Below, piece after piece: positions 44,008-54,504 of a stretch of 54,571 nt of DNA; within the stretch, counting starts at the first letter, position 1, and every line of letters begins with the position of its first letter. Origin of the DNA: Magnetovibrio sp. (GTDB taxonomy: Bacteria; Pseudomonadota; Alphaproteobacteria; Rhodospirillales; Magnetovibrionaceae). Location: assembly GCA_028281525.1 (NCBI GenBank), contig JANQJR010000011.1, forward strand, positions 1 through 54,571, in the 5' to 3' direction. The position numbers were made by a program, and so were the translations under genes. Below the pieces are notes generated by a model. The model was not told the DNA's origin, did no database searches, and was given only the letters and a program-made list of their open reading frames with translations.

Positions 44008-46605
44008 ATGGATTTTGACAAATACTCCGAACGTTCCAAGGGGTTCATGCAGGCTGCGCAAACCCTGGGTCAGCGTCGCGCGCACCAACAGTTGTTGCCC
44101 ATTCACCTGCTCCACGTGTTGCTAGAGGACAAGGAAGGCCTGTGCGCCAACCTGATCGCCGCCGCCGGTGGGGACGCTAAGAAGGCCCTGAAGGGGTCCG
44201 AAAAGGCGCTGAAGGCGCTGCCCAAGGTCGAGGGCTCCGGCGCGGGGCAGATGTATCTGTCCCAGGAACTGTCCCGTGTGATGGAGCAGGCTGAACAAGT
44301 CGCGGAAAAATCCGGCGACAGCTTCGTCACCGTGGAAAAAATACTGCTGGCGCTGTCGCTGGCGGCGGGCACGGATGCGCAAAAGGTTTTGCAAGACGCG
44401 GGCGTGACGCCCCAAGGGCTGAATGGCGCCATTGAAAACATCCGCAAGGGCCGCACCGCCGACACGCCCACTGCCGAAGATCAGTACGATGCGTTGAAAA
44501 AATACGCGCGCGATCTGACCGCCGCAGCCGCCGAAGGTAAGATCGACCCGGTCATCGGCCGGGACGAAGAAATCCGCCGCACGATCCAAGTGCTGTCGCG
44601 GCGCACCAAGAACAATCCCGTACTGATCGGCGAACCGGGTGTCGGCAAAACCGCCATCATCGAAGGCTTGGCCGCACGTATCGTGCAAGGCGACGTGCCG
44701 GAAAACCTCAAGACCAAAACACTGATGGTGCTCGACCTGGGCGCGTTGGTCGCGGGTGCGAAATTCCGAGGCGAATTCGAAGAACGCTTGAAGGCTGTAC
44801 TTAAAGACGTGGAGGCCGCCGAGGGCCAGATCATTTTGTTCATCGATGAAATGCACACCCTGGTCGGGGCGGGCGCGGCGGAAGGCTCGATGGATGCGTC
44901 CAATCTGATCAAGCCCGCCTTGGCGCGGGGTGAGTTGCACTGCGTCGGCGCGACCACGTTGGACGAATACCGCAAGCACGTGGAAAAGGACGCGGCTTTG
45001 GCCCGGCGTTTCCAGCCGGTGTTCGTGTCCGAACCCACGGTGGAAGATACCGTTTCCATCCTGCGCGGCATCAAGGAAAAGTACGAATTGCACCACGGCG
45101 TGCGCATCCACGACGGCGCGTTGGTTTCGGCGGCGACGCTGTCGAACCGCTACATCACCGACCGATTCCTGCCAGACAAGGCCATCGACCTGATGGACGA
45201 AGCCGCGTCGCGTGTGCGCATGCAGGTGGATTCCAAACCCGATGAACTGGATGAGTTGGACCGAAAGATCATTCAGCTCAAAATCGAACGCGAAGCCTTG
45301 AAAAAGGAGGACGACCAAGCGTCACGAGAACGTCTCACCAAGATCGACGTGGAACTGGAAGATCTGGAAGGTAAGTCCGGGGCGTTGACCGCCGAATGGG
45401 AAAGCGAAAAAAGCCAGTTGGCTGACGCCACACGCATCAAGGAACAATTGGATCAGACGCGCATGGAGCTGGAAAAAGCCATGCGCGAAGGTCAGTACGA
45501 GGCTGTCGGTGAATTGCAGTACCAAAAAATCCCGGCGTTGGAGCAGAAATTGGCCGAGGCCGAGGAAGCCGAAAACCACCGCATGCTGGACGAGGCTGTG
45601 ACCGACAGCCACATAGCAGGGGTGGTGTCGCGCTGGACCGGCATTCCGGTCGACAAGATGCTGGAATCCGAGCGCGACAAACTGGTGCACATGGAAGAAG
45701 GTTTGCGCGCTCGGGTGATCGGCCAGGAGGAAGCGCTGTCCGCCGTGTCCAACGCCGTGCGCCGCGCGCGCGCGGGTCTGCAGGACCAAAACCGGCCCAT
45801 CGGCTCGTTCCTGTTCTTAGGGCCAACCGGCGTGGGCAAGACGGAACTGACCAAGGCTTTGGCCGAATTCCTGTTCGACGACGAAACCGCATTGCTGCGC
45901 ATCGACATGTCGGAATACATGGAAAAGCACGCCGTCGCGCGTCTGATCGGCGCACCGCCGGGATACGTGGGTTATGACGAAGGCGGCGCGCTGACTGAGG
46001 CCGTGCGTCGCAGGCCTTACCAGGTGATCCTGTTCGACGAGGTGGAAAAGGCCCACCCGGATGTGTTCAACGTGATGCTCCAGGTTCTGGACGACGGGCG
46101 CTTGACCGACGGGCAGGGGCGCACCGTGGATTTCCGCAACACGCTGATTGTGCTGACGTCGAACTTAGGGGGGGAAATTCTCGCCGCGCAGGAAGAGGGA
46201 CATGATAGCTCCGAACTGCGCGAACCGGTGATGGAAGTGGTGCGCGCCGCATTCCGGCCGGAATTCCTGAACCGCCTGGACGAGGTCATCTTGTTCCACC
46301 GCCTGTTCCGCGAACACATGGACGGCATCGTCGACATCCAGTTGGAGCGCCTGTTCGCCCTGTTGGAGGACAAGAAGATCGCTTTGGAACTCGACGGTGC
46401 GGCTCGCGCGTGGCTCGCGGACCAAGGTTACGATCCGGTCTACGGTGCGCGCCCCCTGAAACGCGTCATTCAACGCGCGTTGCAGAACCCACTGGCGGGC
46501 ATGATTTTGGAAGGCAAGGTCAAGGACGGTGACGCGGTCAACGTTTCTGCCGGATCGCAAGGCCTCACCATCAACGGTCAAGACGTGGCCGAATGGGCGG
46601 CTTGA
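44008..46605 (+). CDS. clpB: ATP-dependent disaggregase ClpB
   Basis: 865 aa from ATG 44008 ([19 protein letters not shown]), the family start; ATG 43999 would add three residues. It works with DnaK to dissolve aggregates. Order: Clp N-domain (1-145), AAA1 with Walker [23 protein letters not shown] (Walker B), a coiled-coil middle domain (~405-525, typical of ClpB rather than ClpA), AAA2 with GPTGVGKTE and [13 protein letters not shown], and the C-terminal domain with [10 protein letters not shown]. Confidence 0.99.
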   Translation: MDFDKYSERSKGFMQAAQTLGQRRAHQQLLPIHLLHVLLEDKEGLCANLIAAAGGDAKKALKGSEKALKALPKVEGSGAGQMYLSQELSRVMEQAEQVAEKSGDSFVTVEKILLALSLAAGTDAQKVLQDAGVTPQGLNGAIENIRKGRTADTPTAEDQYDALKKYARDLTAAAAEGKIDPVIGRDEEIRRTIQVLSRRTKNNPVLIGEPGVGKTAIIEGLAARIVQGDVPENLKTKTLMVLDLGALVAGAKFRGEFEERLKAVLKDVEAAEGQIILFIDEMHTLVGAGAAEGSMDASNLIKPALARGELHCVGATTLDEYRKHVEKDAALARRFQPVFVSEPTVEDTVSILRGIKEKYELHHGVRIHDGALVSAATLSNRYITDRFLPDKAIDLMDEAASRVRMQVDSKPDELDELDRKIIQLKIEREALKKEDDQASRERLTKIDVELEDLEGKSGALTAEWESEKSQLADATRIKEQLDQTRMELEKAMREGQYEAVGELQYQKIPALEQKLAEAEEAENHRMLDEAVTDSHIAGVVSRWTGIPVDKMLESERDKLVHMEEGLRARVIGQEEALSAVSNAVRRARAGLQDQNRPIGSFLFLGPTGVGKTELTKALAEFLFDDETALLRIDMSEYMEKHAVARLIGAPPGYVGYDEGGALTEAVRRRPYQVILFDEVEKAHPDVFNVMLQVLDDGRLTDGQGRTVDFRNTLIVLTSNLGGEILAAQEEGHDSSELREPVMEVVRAAFRPEFLNRLDEVILFHRLFREHMDGIVDIQLERLFALLEDKKIALELDGAARAWLADQGYDPVYGARPLKRVIQRALQNPLAGMILEGKVKDGDAVNVSAGSQGLTINGQDVAEWAA

Positions 46606-46671
46606 AAAGGGGCGTTTCCACACTGAAATCCCTGTGATATCGTGCGCGCGATTTTCACATGGGACTAGACG

Positions 46672-47226
46672 ATGATCCGGTTTCTATCCGTATTGGCGAC
46701 TGTGACGACGGTGGGCGTGGCCCAGGCTGAAGAACCGTCTGCGCTTGATGAAATGCCGCCAGCCCCGCCGGGGCCCGTGGAGCTTCCGCAGATGCCGCAG
46801 CACCTGCCCGAGCCCGTTCCTCAACAGGCACCTCAACCCTTCCCCTCAAACAGTCCCCAACCGGGGGCCGGTCAGACACCCGGTGGGTGGTCGCCGTATA
46901 TGTCGCAAGACCGGTCTGAAAGCGTGCCGGACATTCCCGAAATCCAGCCGTTCCTGTTGCAGTGCCGGACCACCAATTCCGACGTGGTGTTTTTGATGGA
47001 TCCGGACGCCGGCATGGCGCAGAACGTGTCGTCCTTTCCCAAAATGACCGGTGCGCTGTTCGTCTCAGAATCCGAATACTACCTGGTGTTCACCGGAACC
47101 GAGGTGCCGGTCCCGGTGGAATTCGTCATCAGCCGCTATACCGGGCGTATCACCGCGGTGGCGGACGGCGCGCAAGTGCTGTTCACCGGGGTGTGCCGCA
47201 AGGCCCGCGTCAAGACGTTGTTCTAG
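46672..47226 (+). CDS. Secreted proline-rich hypothetical protein
   Basis: 184 aa. Signal peptide MIRFLSVLATVTTVGVAQA, cleavage expected after AQA (~19), then a Pro/Gln-rich stretch (~28-75: VPQQAPQPFPSNSP) and a compact C-terminal domain (~90-184) with two Cys (LLQCRTTNSDVVF and GVCRKARVK) that could form a disulfide. No family recognised. It lies 66 bp after clpB and overlaps the convergent hydrolase by 4 bp. Confidence 0.75.
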   Translation: MIRFLSVLATVTTVGVAQAEEPSALDEMPPAPPGPVELPQMPQHLPEPVPQQAPQPFPSNSPQPGAGQTPGGWSPYMSQDRSESVPDIPEIQPFLLQCRTTNSDVVFLMDPDAGMAQNVSSFPKMTGALFVSESEYYLVFTGTEVPVPVEFVISRYTGRITAVADGAQVLFTGVCRKARVKTLF

Positions 47227-48008
47227 GCTTTTAAGAACGTCGTCAGTTCCTGCATGAAGAGTTCCGGCGCTTCGGCGTGCAGCCAATGGCCCGCGCCGGG
47301 AATGTGGATCAGGTCGGCTTTGGGAAACAGGCGTTCAATCTCCGCCATATGATGCGGCTGGATATAGTCAGAGTGCGCGCCCGCCATGAACAGCGTTGGC
47401 TTTAAGAAGCGTTGATGATGATCCGCTAAGGGAAAATCCGCGATCTCATCCATGCCGTCCGCCAGCGCGGACAGATTGATGCGCCAGCGAAAACCTCCTC
47501 CATTTTTGTCGTCTTCGCGGATTAGGTTCTGCACGAGAAACGTGCGCACCATTTTGTTGACCACCACGTCTTCCAAGTGTGCCTCTACATCCGCGCGGCT
47601 CTCGCAGGCGGGCAAGGGGACTTCCGACATGGCGTCGATGTAAGCATCGAACCCGGTTTCGCGCTCCACCGGTGCGATGTCCACCACCACCAAGCGTTTG
47701 AGCAATTCCGGACGCGTTAGGGCCAGCGTCATCGCCGTCTTGCCGCCCATGGAATGACCGACCACCGTGCACGGGTCGAGCCCATGGGTTTCGATAAAAT
47801 GCGCCACGTCCCCGGCCATGTCCCGGTAATCCATACCGTCCACCCACGGGCTGTCGCCGTGATTGCGCAGGTCCACCGAAAGCACCCGATGGTGCGCACT
47901 CAAATGCTTGGCGATTGCGCCCCAATTGCGTTTGGACCCGAACAGGCCGTGCAGGATCACAACCGGTTGACCATGGCCGATATCGTTATAGGAAAGATCG
48001 ATGCTCAT
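47223..48008 (-). CDS. Alpha/beta-fold hydrolase (YbfF-like esterase)
   Basis: 261 aa. VVILHGLFGSKRNWGAIA carries the oxyanion region, the nucleophile is in VVGHSMGGKTAM, the acid lies after FMAGAHSDYI, and the His is in HIPGAGHWLHAEAPE. VLSVDLRNHGDSPW is the typical DxRxHG segment. The substrate is unknown; homologues hydrolyse short acyl esters. Confidence 0.93.
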   Translation of the reverse strand: MSIDLSYNDIGHGQPVVILHGLFGSKRNWGAIAKHLSAHHRVLSVDLRNHGDSPWVDGMDYRDMAGDVAHFIETHGLDPCTVVGHSMGGKTAMTLALTRPELLKRLVVVDIAPVERETGFDAYIDAMSEVPLPACESRADVEAHLEDVVVNKMVRTFLVQNLIREDDKNGGGFRWRINLSALADGMDEIADFPLADHHQRFLKPTLFMAGAHSDYIQPHHMAEIERLFPKADLIHIPGAGHWLHAEAPELFMQELTTFLKA

Positions 48009-48116
48009 GGTTTGTACCTACGGTGCCGGTGCGCAAATGGCAAGTGGAGAAGCCTTTGCATTTTGAGGATGTACGGTCTTTAATGGCTGCAATCCGGGAT
48101 GGATAAGAGGGGTGAC

Positions 48117-49268
48117 ATGGCAACCGATGATCTGGTTCATGGACAGGGTCCATGGGAGCGTGAACCTGCCGTGACGACGTCGCGCAGTCCAGTGCCACAA
48201 ACGCGCGCGCTGATGCGCAACCACACCGAAATCGGGCCTTTGTTCAAAATCGTCATCGTGAATTTTCTACTGACGGTTCTGACGCTCGGCATTTACCGGT
48301 TTTGGGCTAAAACCCGCGTGCGTCAATACCTGTGGGGCCATGTGGAAATCATGGGCGACCGGCTGGAATATACGGGTACGGGTAAAGAACTGTTTCTAGG
48401 GTTCTTGTTCGTTTTCATCGTTGTCTTGATGCCGCTCCTTTTCGTCATCGGTTTGTTGGACGTCGCCTTGCGCGATGGCGCCGAGGGCTTCCTCGTCGTC
48501 AAAGAAGTGCTGCAATGGTTGGTGATTTTCTTCTTGATCGGCGTGGCGCTTTTCCGGGCGCGCCGTTACCGTCTGACCCGCACGTACTGGCGGGGCATTC
48601 GCGGCGGACAGACCGGCTCGGCCATCGTTTATGCGTTTTTATGGCTGGGGTGTTTACTGCTGACCATGGTGACGTTGGGGCTGGCGTGGCCTGCGTGCAG
48701 CGTGTGGATCAAGAAATACGAAATGCGTCATACCTGGGTCGGTGACGTTCAGCCGGATTTCGACCCCCGCATCGGCGCACTCTACAAGCCTTTCTTCATT
48801 GCCTGGGTGATGGCGGCAATCTATGGCGCCGCGATGATCATGATTTTTGACGGCATCATGGATGCCTTCAGTTTCGATCCCGTTACGGGACAGGCTGAAG
48901 ACCCGGCGGCTTTCTTGCTCGCGTTGCTGGGGCTCTACCTTGGCATGCTTCCGATCATCTTCATGTTTTTGTGGTATCGCGGAAAGGCCTATCATCACTT
49001 CATATCCAGCACGCGGTTCTTGAACCACGGCGTGACCAGCGGGCTCACAGGTTTGAATTTCCTGTGGCTGGCGTTCGGCAACTGGGCCTTGAACATCTTG
49101 ACGCTGGGTTTCGGCGCGCCGTTTATTTACAAACGTTCCCTGAATTATGTGGAACGCCTTGTCGGACTGAACGGTGACGGTGATTTCTCCGCCCTGCTGC
49201 AAAATCGGCAGGATGCACCGTCCACGGGTGAGGGACTTGCCGATGCCTTCGATGTCGGGGCCATCTGA
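48117..49268 (+). CDS. DUF898 (YjgN-like) integral membrane protein
   Basis: 383 aa from ATG 48117 with GAGGGG just upstream; an ATG at 48099 is an alternative. About eight hydrophobic segments, with the DUF898 repeats LFKIVIVNFLLTVLTLGIYRFWAKTRVRQYLW and a second copy LTGLNFLWLAFGNWALNILTLGFGAP (each given in part of a longer match). A cytoplasmic tail closes the protein. Function unknown. The 3' end overlaps the M48 gene by 26 bp; DUF898/M48 pairing is common, suggesting a joint envelope task. Confidence 0.9.
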   Translation: MATDDLVHGQGPWEREPAVTTSRSPVPQTRALMRNHTEIGPLFKIVIVNFLLTVLTLGIYRFWAKTRVRQYLWGHVEIMGDRLEYTGTGKELFLGFLFVFIVVLMPLLFVIGLLDVALRDGAEGFLVVKEVLQWLVIFFLIGVALFRARRYRLTRTYWRGIRGGQTGSAIVYAFLWLGCLLLTMVTLGLAWPACSVWIKKYEMRHTWVGDVQPDFDPRIGALYKPFFIAWVMAAIYGAAMIMIFDGIMDAFSFDPVTGQAEDPAAFLLALLGLYLGMLPIIFMFLWYRGKAYHHFISSTRFLNHGVTSGLTGLNFLWLAFGNWALNILTLGFGAPFIYKRSLNYVERLVGLNGDGDFSALLQNRQDAPSTGEGLADAFDVGAI

Positions 49269-50325
49269 CGCCAACGTTTTTACCGCCGCTTATTACGACG
49301 GCCAAAGCGCCACGCGCCACAGTGTGACGGTGCGTCTGCGTGGACATGCCTTGGATATTATCGGCCCTGATGAGGATATGATCGATCAGTGGCTCTACGA
49401 TGACGTCGCGTTTACAGATCAGGGCAGCGGCGGTGTGCGGGTCGTCAATATCTCCACACAGGCGCGCCTGGTGTTTGGACAAGACGCTTTCGACGCTTTG
49501 CGCGTCCGCGCCCCGCAGGTTCACAATCGCCAAAAACGTGCCCGCCGTGGGATGATTGCCGCCATCGCCGTCACGGCGGCTGTTCTGGTGGGAACCTATT
49601 TTCTGATGCCGGTTTTGACGGCGGGTCTTGTCGCCCTGACGCCGTTGTCGTTCGAGAAAAAACTGGGCAGGGATTTGTCCGCGGATATCGTCGGCGCGCT
49701 TGAGGAACGCAACGGCAAGGCCCTTTGCGACGATGTCACGGGCGGGATGGCCTTGGGCAAGATCGTCACGGAACTGTCGCGCCACACCCAGTCTTCCATG
49801 GCTTACACCGTGCGGGTTCTGGATGTGGCATCCGTGAACGCCATAGCCCTGCCGGGGGGGTATATCTACGTGTTCCGGGGACTGTTGGAAGAAGCTGAAA
49901 GCGATGGTGAATTGGCGGGGGTGTTGGCTCATGAAATGGCGCACGTGGACTTGCGTCATCCCATGCACGGTTTGGTGCGCAGCTATGGCATGACGTTGAT
50001 TTCCGAAATGATGTTTGGCGGCGGCAATCTGGGTGGCGTGTCCAATTTGGTGATGTTGACCTCTTACTCGCGCGAGGTGGAGGAGGAAGCCGACACCGTT
50101 GCGATCAAGACCTTGGATCAAGCGGGGATTGGCGCGCAAGGGATGGCGGCATTCTTCAAGCGGCTCTCCAACCTGGAAACGGAAGACGGGTTTCGTTTTC
50201 CGGAATTTCTGTCCACCCATCCGAATACCGAAATGCGCGAACAGCGCGCCCGTGCGGCCAAGCAAACGGGCCGATCCATTCTCACGGACCGGGAGTGGGC
50301 TGCATTGCGCGCCATTTGCGAATGA
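49243..50325 (+). CDS. M48 family membrane metallopeptidase
   Basis: 360 aa from ATG 49243 (GAGGGA 8 nt upstream). One TM helix (~104-128) after a ~100-residue N-terminal domain, then the zinc site HEMAH (H230-E231-H234) in GVLAHEMAHVDLRHP and the third-ligand region SREVEEEADTVA. FLSTHPNTEMREQRA is the usual C-terminal landmark. It is homologous to membrane-quality-control proteases (HtpX/Oma1-like). Coupled by overlap to the DUF898 gene, so probably co-expressed. Confidence 0.92.
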   Translation: MPSMSGPSDANVFTAAYYDGQSATRHSVTVRLRGHALDIIGPDEDMIDQWLYDDVAFTDQGSGGVRVVNISTQARLVFGQDAFDALRVRAPQVHNRQKRARRGMIAAIAVTAAVLVGTYFLMPVLTAGLVALTPLSFEKKLGRDLSADIVGALEERNGKALCDDVTGGMALGKIVTELSRHTQSSMAYTVRVLDVASVNAIALPGGYIYVFRGLLEEAESDGELAGVLAHEMAHVDLRHPMHGLVRSYGMTLISEMMFGGGNLGGVSNLVMLTSYSREVEEEADTVAIKTLDQAGIGAQGMAAFFKRLSNLETEDGFRFPEFLSTHPNTEMREQRARAAKQTGRSILTDREWAALRAICE

Positions 50326-50347
50326 ATAAAATGCAGACCTTCCAAAC

Positions 50348-50375
50348 AAAAGGCCCCGCCAAGTGGCGGGGCCTT
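50348..50375. terminator. Bidirectional terminator between the M48 and chemoreceptor genes
   Basis: AAAAGGCCCCGCC-AAGT-GGCGGGGCCTT. On the minus strand it is followed by TTTTGTTTG, so it ends the chemoreceptor transcript best; it also faces the M48 gene. Confidence 0.85.
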
Positions 50376-50396
50376 CGTTCGTATTGGCGTATTGCT

Positions 50397-52499
50397 CTAG
50401 CTCTCACGGACGTTCGCCAGGAACTGGTCCACTTCACCGCGTAACAATTCGGATTGTTGCGATAGTTCCTTGGCGGCGGACAGCATCTGATCCGCCGACT
50501 GTCCGGTTTCTCCGGCGGCCTGTTGCACGCCGGTGATGTTCGACGAGACTTCCGCCGTACCCTGGGAGGCTTGCTCGACATTGCGCGCAATCTCCTGGGT
50601 CGCCGCACCCTGTTGTTCGACGGCGGACGCGATGGTTGAAGCGATCTCGTTCATCTGGTTGATGATGCCGCCGATGGAGCCGATGGCCTGCACGGCATCC
50701 TTGGTCGCGCCCTGAATGCCACCGATTTGGTTGGAGATTTCCTCGGTCGCCTTGGCGGTCTGGTTGGCGAGGTTCTTGACCTCGGACGCCACCACCGCGA
50801 AGCCTTTACCCGCTTCGCCCGCGCGCGCAGCTTCGATGGTCGCGTTCAACGCCAGAAGATTGGTCTGGTCCGCGATGTCGGTGATTAGGGCCACCACTTC
50901 GCCGATCTTGTTGGCGGCATTCGCCAAGCCTTGGACCTGGGCGTTTGCGCCTTCGACTTCGGCTACGGCGGTGGCGGAGATTTGTGTCGATTGCGCCACC
51001 TGACGGGAAATTTCGGAAATTGAACTGGAGAGTTCTTCCGCTGCGGACGCCACCGTTTGCACATTGGTCGAGGCTTCCGCCGCCGCCGCCGCCACGGTGG
51101 TGGACTGTTGTTCCGTTTCCTCGGCGGTTGCCGAAAGCGCGGTTGCCGAAGACTGCATTTGCGTCGCCGCGGACGAAACGGACTCGACAACGCCGCCGAC
51201 GCTGTTTTCGAAGCCGTTGGCCATCTCGACCATCATCTCGTGCTTTTCTTGTGCTTGGCGTTCTTCGTTGGCCTTTTGTTCAGCCTCCAGGCGTTTGACT
51301 TCAATGGCGTTGTCTTTGAAAATTTGAACGGCCCCGGCCATCTCGCCGATTTCGTCGCTACGGTTGCGGGATGGAATTTCCACCTCCAGGTTGCCGTCGG
51401 CGAGAACGCCCATGGTATCGGTCATGTCGACGATGGGATTGGCGATGCTGCGTGCAATTAGAAAGCCGACGGTGGCAATGGCAATGATGCCAATGACGGC
51501 GATGGTGATCATCAGTATTTGCATATTTGAAATGGCCGTGAATGCCTCTGCCGCATCGATTTGCGAAATGACGGCCCAGGACACGCCATCGAACGCGATG
51601 GGAACGTAGCTGACGATGATGTCATGGTCTGTGACGCCCGTATAACGTCCTTCACCCGTCTCCCCGGCCAGGGCTTTGTCGATGAAGTCGCCGCTCAGTT
51701 CGTACCCCATGTGCAAGTTCGGGTTTTCGGACAGCATGGCGGGCATGGACGTGCGCAGTGTTGTCAGGCCGTCTTTGTTCCCCATCAGGTAGGTGTCGCC
51801 CGTTTCACCCATGCCGGCGCGTTCGTTGGCAATGGCTTCCAGAGGTGCGGTGGGAATGCGGAACGCCACCAAGCCGATCATCTTGCCTTCCGGGTTGCGG
51901 ATCGGCGAACCCATGAAGCCGGTGTATTTGTTGTCGTTGGCGGCATACGGGCTGAAGTCGACGACTTCGACTTCTCCACTTTCGCGAATTTTCAGCCACA
52001 GTTCGTTCAATGGTGAATCGCGATACGGACCGTTCGGATCCAGGCCGATGTTGGTGCCCAGTTCCGGTCCCCGGAGCGCCGTGTACATGACGTGGCCGTG
52101 TGCGGTGCAGATCATGTAAAGCTCGTCGTAGCCGTACGAATTGGCGAACTTGGCCAATGGAGAGCCGTAAGTTTCCCAGATGTCTTTGTATTCATCGGTG
52201 GAAATGTCGTAAGGCCCGTCCGGCGGCGTGTCGATCTTGACGTGGTAGATGCGAAGCGCCTCGAACGCTTCGAAAACGAATTCACTGTTCCCCAACGCGG
52301 TGATGTCTGTGCGAGTCCGCTCGAGCAGTTCCTCCACTTGGGATTTCTTGATTTGCTTTACGGCATTGAGTTGCGCCATGGCCTGTTGTTCCAGGGCCGC
52401 ACTCGATTCAAGCAGAGACAATCCCCCCATGATTGCGAACGGCAGCAGACCGATGACCAAAAACGAAGCGATCAGTTTTGGTTTCAGGCGGATAGACAT
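50397..52499 (-). CDS. Methyl-accepting chemotaxis protein with Cache-type sensor
   Basis: 700 aa inner-membrane receptor. TM1 ~8-30; periplasmic double-Cache-like domain ~35-320 ([40 protein letters not shown]); TM2 ~327-348; HAMP ~349-402 ([20 protein letters not shown]); signalling helices ~420-690 with the highly conserved hairpin tip [20 protein letters not shown]. The ligand is unknown. No CheB/CheR-binding pentapeptide is seen at the C terminus. No other chemotaxis gene is nearby. Upstream region 52500-52650 holds its promoter. Confidence 0.96.
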   Translation of the reverse strand: MSIRLKPKLIASFLVIGLLPFAIMGGLSLLESSAALEQQAMAQLNAVKQIKKSQVEELLERTRTDITALGNSEFVFEAFEALRIYHVKIDTPPDGPYDISTDEYKDIWETYGSPLAKFANSYGYDELYMICTAHGHVMYTALRGPELGTNIGLDPNGPYRDSPLNELWLKIRESGEVEVVDFSPYAANDNKYTGFMGSPIRNPEGKMIGLVAFRIPTAPLEAIANERAGMGETGDTYLMGNKDGLTTLRTSMPAMLSENPNLHMGYELSGDFIDKALAGETGEGRYTGVTDHDIIVSYVPIAFDGVSWAVISQIDAAEAFTAISNMQILMITIAVIGIIAIATVGFLIARSIANPIVDMTDTMGVLADGNLEVEIPSRNRSDEIGEMAGAVQIFKDNAIEVKRLEAEQKANEERQAQEKHEMMVEMANGFENSVGGVVESVSSAATQMQSSATALSATAEETEQQSTTVAAAAAEASTNVQTVASAAEELSSSISEISRQVAQSTQISATAVAEVEGANAQVQGLANAANKIGEVVALITDIADQTNLLALNATIEAARAGEAGKGFAVVASEVKNLANQTAKATEEISNQIGGIQGATKDAVQAIGSIGGIINQMNEIASTIASAVEQQGAATQEIARNVEQASQGTAEVSSNITGVQQAAGETGQSADQMLSAAKELSQQSELLRGEVDQFLANVRES

Positions 52500-52568
52500 G
52501 ATATTCCCCTCTAAGCATATATCCCCCCAAGTAGCACACCCCTGAACACAACTTAAATTACACCATAA

Positions 52569-52590
52569 AGTACAGTATGCAAGCTGTACT
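52569..52590. promoter_or_regulatory. Inverted repeat upstream of the chemoreceptor gene
   Basis: AGTACAG (52569-52575) and CTGTACT (52584-52590) form a perfect 7-bp inverted pair with an 8-bp spacer, 70 bp upstream of the leftward start codon. It is a candidate operator. Confidence 0.45.
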
Positions 52591-52601
52591 GGTTAATCGT
52601 A

Positions 52602-52631
52602 AAAAGAGTATATATATAAATATACTCTTTT
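52602..52631 (-). terminator. A/T-rich hairpin, probable terminator of the M23 peptidase transcript
   Basis: AAAAGAGTATA (52602-52612) and TATACTCTTTT (52621-52631) are a perfect 11-bp inverted pair. Read leftward, the second arm ends in a T run. It lies 168 bp beyond the M23 stop and just before the chemoreceptor promoter zone. The other part of the 299-bp gap 52500-52798 (52632-52798) holds nothing I recognise. Confidence 0.5.
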
Positions 52632-52798
52632 AATATGTATTTTTAAATGGGATGAAACTGTTCGCCTTCCCACCGATATACATCGCGGGGAGGTGCCCCT
52701 TTCTTCACGTTAGGAGCATGCGTGATTGCTTCAAGAAAAGGAAAGCGCGCGCATCCGCCGGTTCGTCATGGGCGGCGCATACGGGCGGTGCATGGGGA

Positions 52799-54262
52799 TC
52801 AGCGTTGTGCCAACTGTTGCCCCGGATCGCCAAGGGACGCCCACTGTACTTTCAATGCGTCGCGCGTTTCTTCGAACCGCGCCAATTCCGTGCCTTTGAG
52901 TTTTTGGCCCGACGGCATTTTGACGCGCATGGGGTTGACCTTCACGCCGCGGCGGATGATTTCGTAGTGCAGGTGCGGGCCGGTGGACCGTCCAGTGGAG
53001 CCGACATAGCCGATCACTTGGCCTTGGCGTACGCGTTTGCCTTTGCCCATGCCGCGCTTATACGCACGCATGTGGGCATAAGCCGTCGAATATTCCGAGT
53101 TGTGACGAATGCGGATGTACTTGCCGTAACCGCCTTTCCAACCGAGGTAATCGACGACACCGTCACCGGCGGCATAGATCGGCGTGCCCGAAGGTGCGGC
53201 AAAATCGGTGCCGGTGTGTTTCTTGGTGTAACCGAGGATCGGGTGTTTGCGCATGCCGAAGGGAGACGACAGACGCGCCCCGTCGATGGGGGTGCGCATC
53301 AGCGCCTTCTTGGCGCTTTGACCTTTTTCGTCGAAATAATCGGTATGGCCGTCTTCGAGCGTATGCAGATAAATCGGTTTGCGCTCGCCCGACAGCGTGA
53401 GTGCGGCGTAGACGATTTTGCCGTTGTGAACGACGTGGCCGTTTTGATCGACCTTGGTTTCATACATCACTTCAAAAGCGTCGTTCTTGCGAATATCACG
53501 CTGGAAGTCCACGTCCCAGGAGAATACGCGCACCAGTTCGGACATCACGCCCGCAGGCACGCCCGCGTCTGCCCCCGCTTTGAACAGGCTCCAGTCGATG
53601 ACGCCTTCAGCGCGCACGGGTTGAGTTTCCAAATCGCGCGTGAACTCATGGGCCTTGTAGCCGCCTTGCGGTGCGGGGGCCACGGCAACGCGGGTGGCGT
53701 AATCCAACGGAATCTCGAATCCGGTGAAACGGTCCTTTGTGCCCGTGTCGCCGGACGGCATGAAGATGACGTCGATGGTTTGTCCGGCTTTGAGCTTGCG
53801 TGGGTTGAACATACCCTTGAGCGCACGGATCGCCGCTTCTGCGTCTGCGGGCTCTGCCCCCGCGCGGCGCAACACCTTGGAGAGCGTGTCACCGGACTTG
53901 ACCTTGTAAGCGGTCCGGTAGGTTTGCGGCATGGCCGGGGCCGCGATTTCGGGTACGGGGTCCGTGGCCGGGGCGGCCATGGCCATGACCGTCGGGGCGA
54001 TGACAGCGGTACGGGCGTCCTTCAAGGCATCCAGCGCGGCGGCCGTGGCCGGGTTGCCGATGGACATCGGCGCCAACGCAACCTGTGGCTTTTGTGACGG
54101 GGCGGCGGCACTGGTGATGAAGCCGGCTTCCGCCGATGCTTCGTGCCGTGCCAGACTTTCGTCGCTCGGTGTCGGCGTCGCGGCGACGCCGTCGGTGTAT
54201 TTCAAATTCCAAACCGCGCCTGCGATCAACACGCCGGCGACGGCCATTCCCCTCAACATCAT
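52799..54262 (-). CDS. M23 family metallopeptidase with LysM-like domain (cell-wall endopeptidase)
   Basis: 487 aa. Short N-terminal membrane anchor or signal (~2-20), an Ala/Pro-rich linker (~27-112), a LysM/OapA-like domain (~117-170: YKVKSGDTLSKVLRRAGAE) and a C-terminal M23 domain with zinc ligands H349 and D353 (KKHTGTDFAAP), H397 and H430/H432 (GPHLHYEI). SSPFGMRKHPILGYTK opens the catalytic part. It cleaves peptidoglycan cross-bridges in division or growth, like MepM/YebA. All catalytic residues are intact. Confidence 0.95.
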   Translation of the reverse strand: MMLRGMAVAGVLIAGAVWNLKYTDGVAATPTPSDESLARHEASAEAGFITSAAAPSQKPQVALAPMSIGNPATAAALDALKDARTAVIAPTVMAMAAPATDPVPEIAAPAMPQTYRTAYKVKSGDTLSKVLRRAGAEPADAEAAIRALKGMFNPRKLKAGQTIDVIFMPSGDTGTKDRFTGFEIPLDYATRVAVAPAPQGGYKAHEFTRDLETQPVRAEGVIDWSLFKAGADAGVPAGVMSELVRVFSWDVDFQRDIRKNDAFEVMYETKVDQNGHVVHNGKIVYAALTLSGERKPIYLHTLEDGHTDYFDEKGQSAKKALMRTPIDGARLSSPFGMRKHPILGYTKKHTGTDFAAPSGTPIYAAGDGVVDYLGWKGGYGKYIRIRHNSEYSTAYAHMRAYKRGMGKGKRVRQGQVIGYVGSTGRSTGPHLHYEIIRRGVKVNPMRVKMPSGQKLKGTELARFEETRDALKVQWASLGDPGQQLAQR

Positions 54263-54475
54263 GCGCTCTTTATCTCCTCAAAAGAGCATGGATCAACAGC
54301 ACCACTCTTTTTGGGACATCGCTCATGCACCTTGTACATGGCGGACATGCAGATGTGTTTCCCCCACATGTTTACGTCCTGGTTCTGTTAGTGCCAAAAA
54401 CGTTTATAAAAATCAAGAGTATCTGGTGATTTCTTAAAAGATCGTTGCGGCTGTCAAAAAGTTGAAAAAAAGGGT

Positions 54476-54504
54476 TTGACAGGAGCGCGCTGGGGGCCTA
54501 AAAA
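54476..54504 (+). promoter_or_regulatory. Strong sigma70-type promoter reading out of the window
   Basis: TTGACA (54476-54481), 17-bp spacer, TAAAAA (54499-54504), then CCCCT and a stable hairpin CCGTCGCGACGG (54510-54521). An inverted pair TGTCAAA (54452-54458)/TTTGACA (54475-54481) overlaps the -35. The A-rich tract just upstream resembles an UP element. The layout suits a stable-RNA operon, but the transcribed gene lies outside the window. The remaining part of 54263-54451 probably holds the M23 promoter on the minus strand; no gene is seen. Confidence 0.6.

Noticed and set aside
52652-54097. 481-codon open frame on the plus strand opposite the M23 peptidase
   Set aside because: The M23 gene has all zinc ligands and a LysM-like domain; the opposite frame has no recognisable features.
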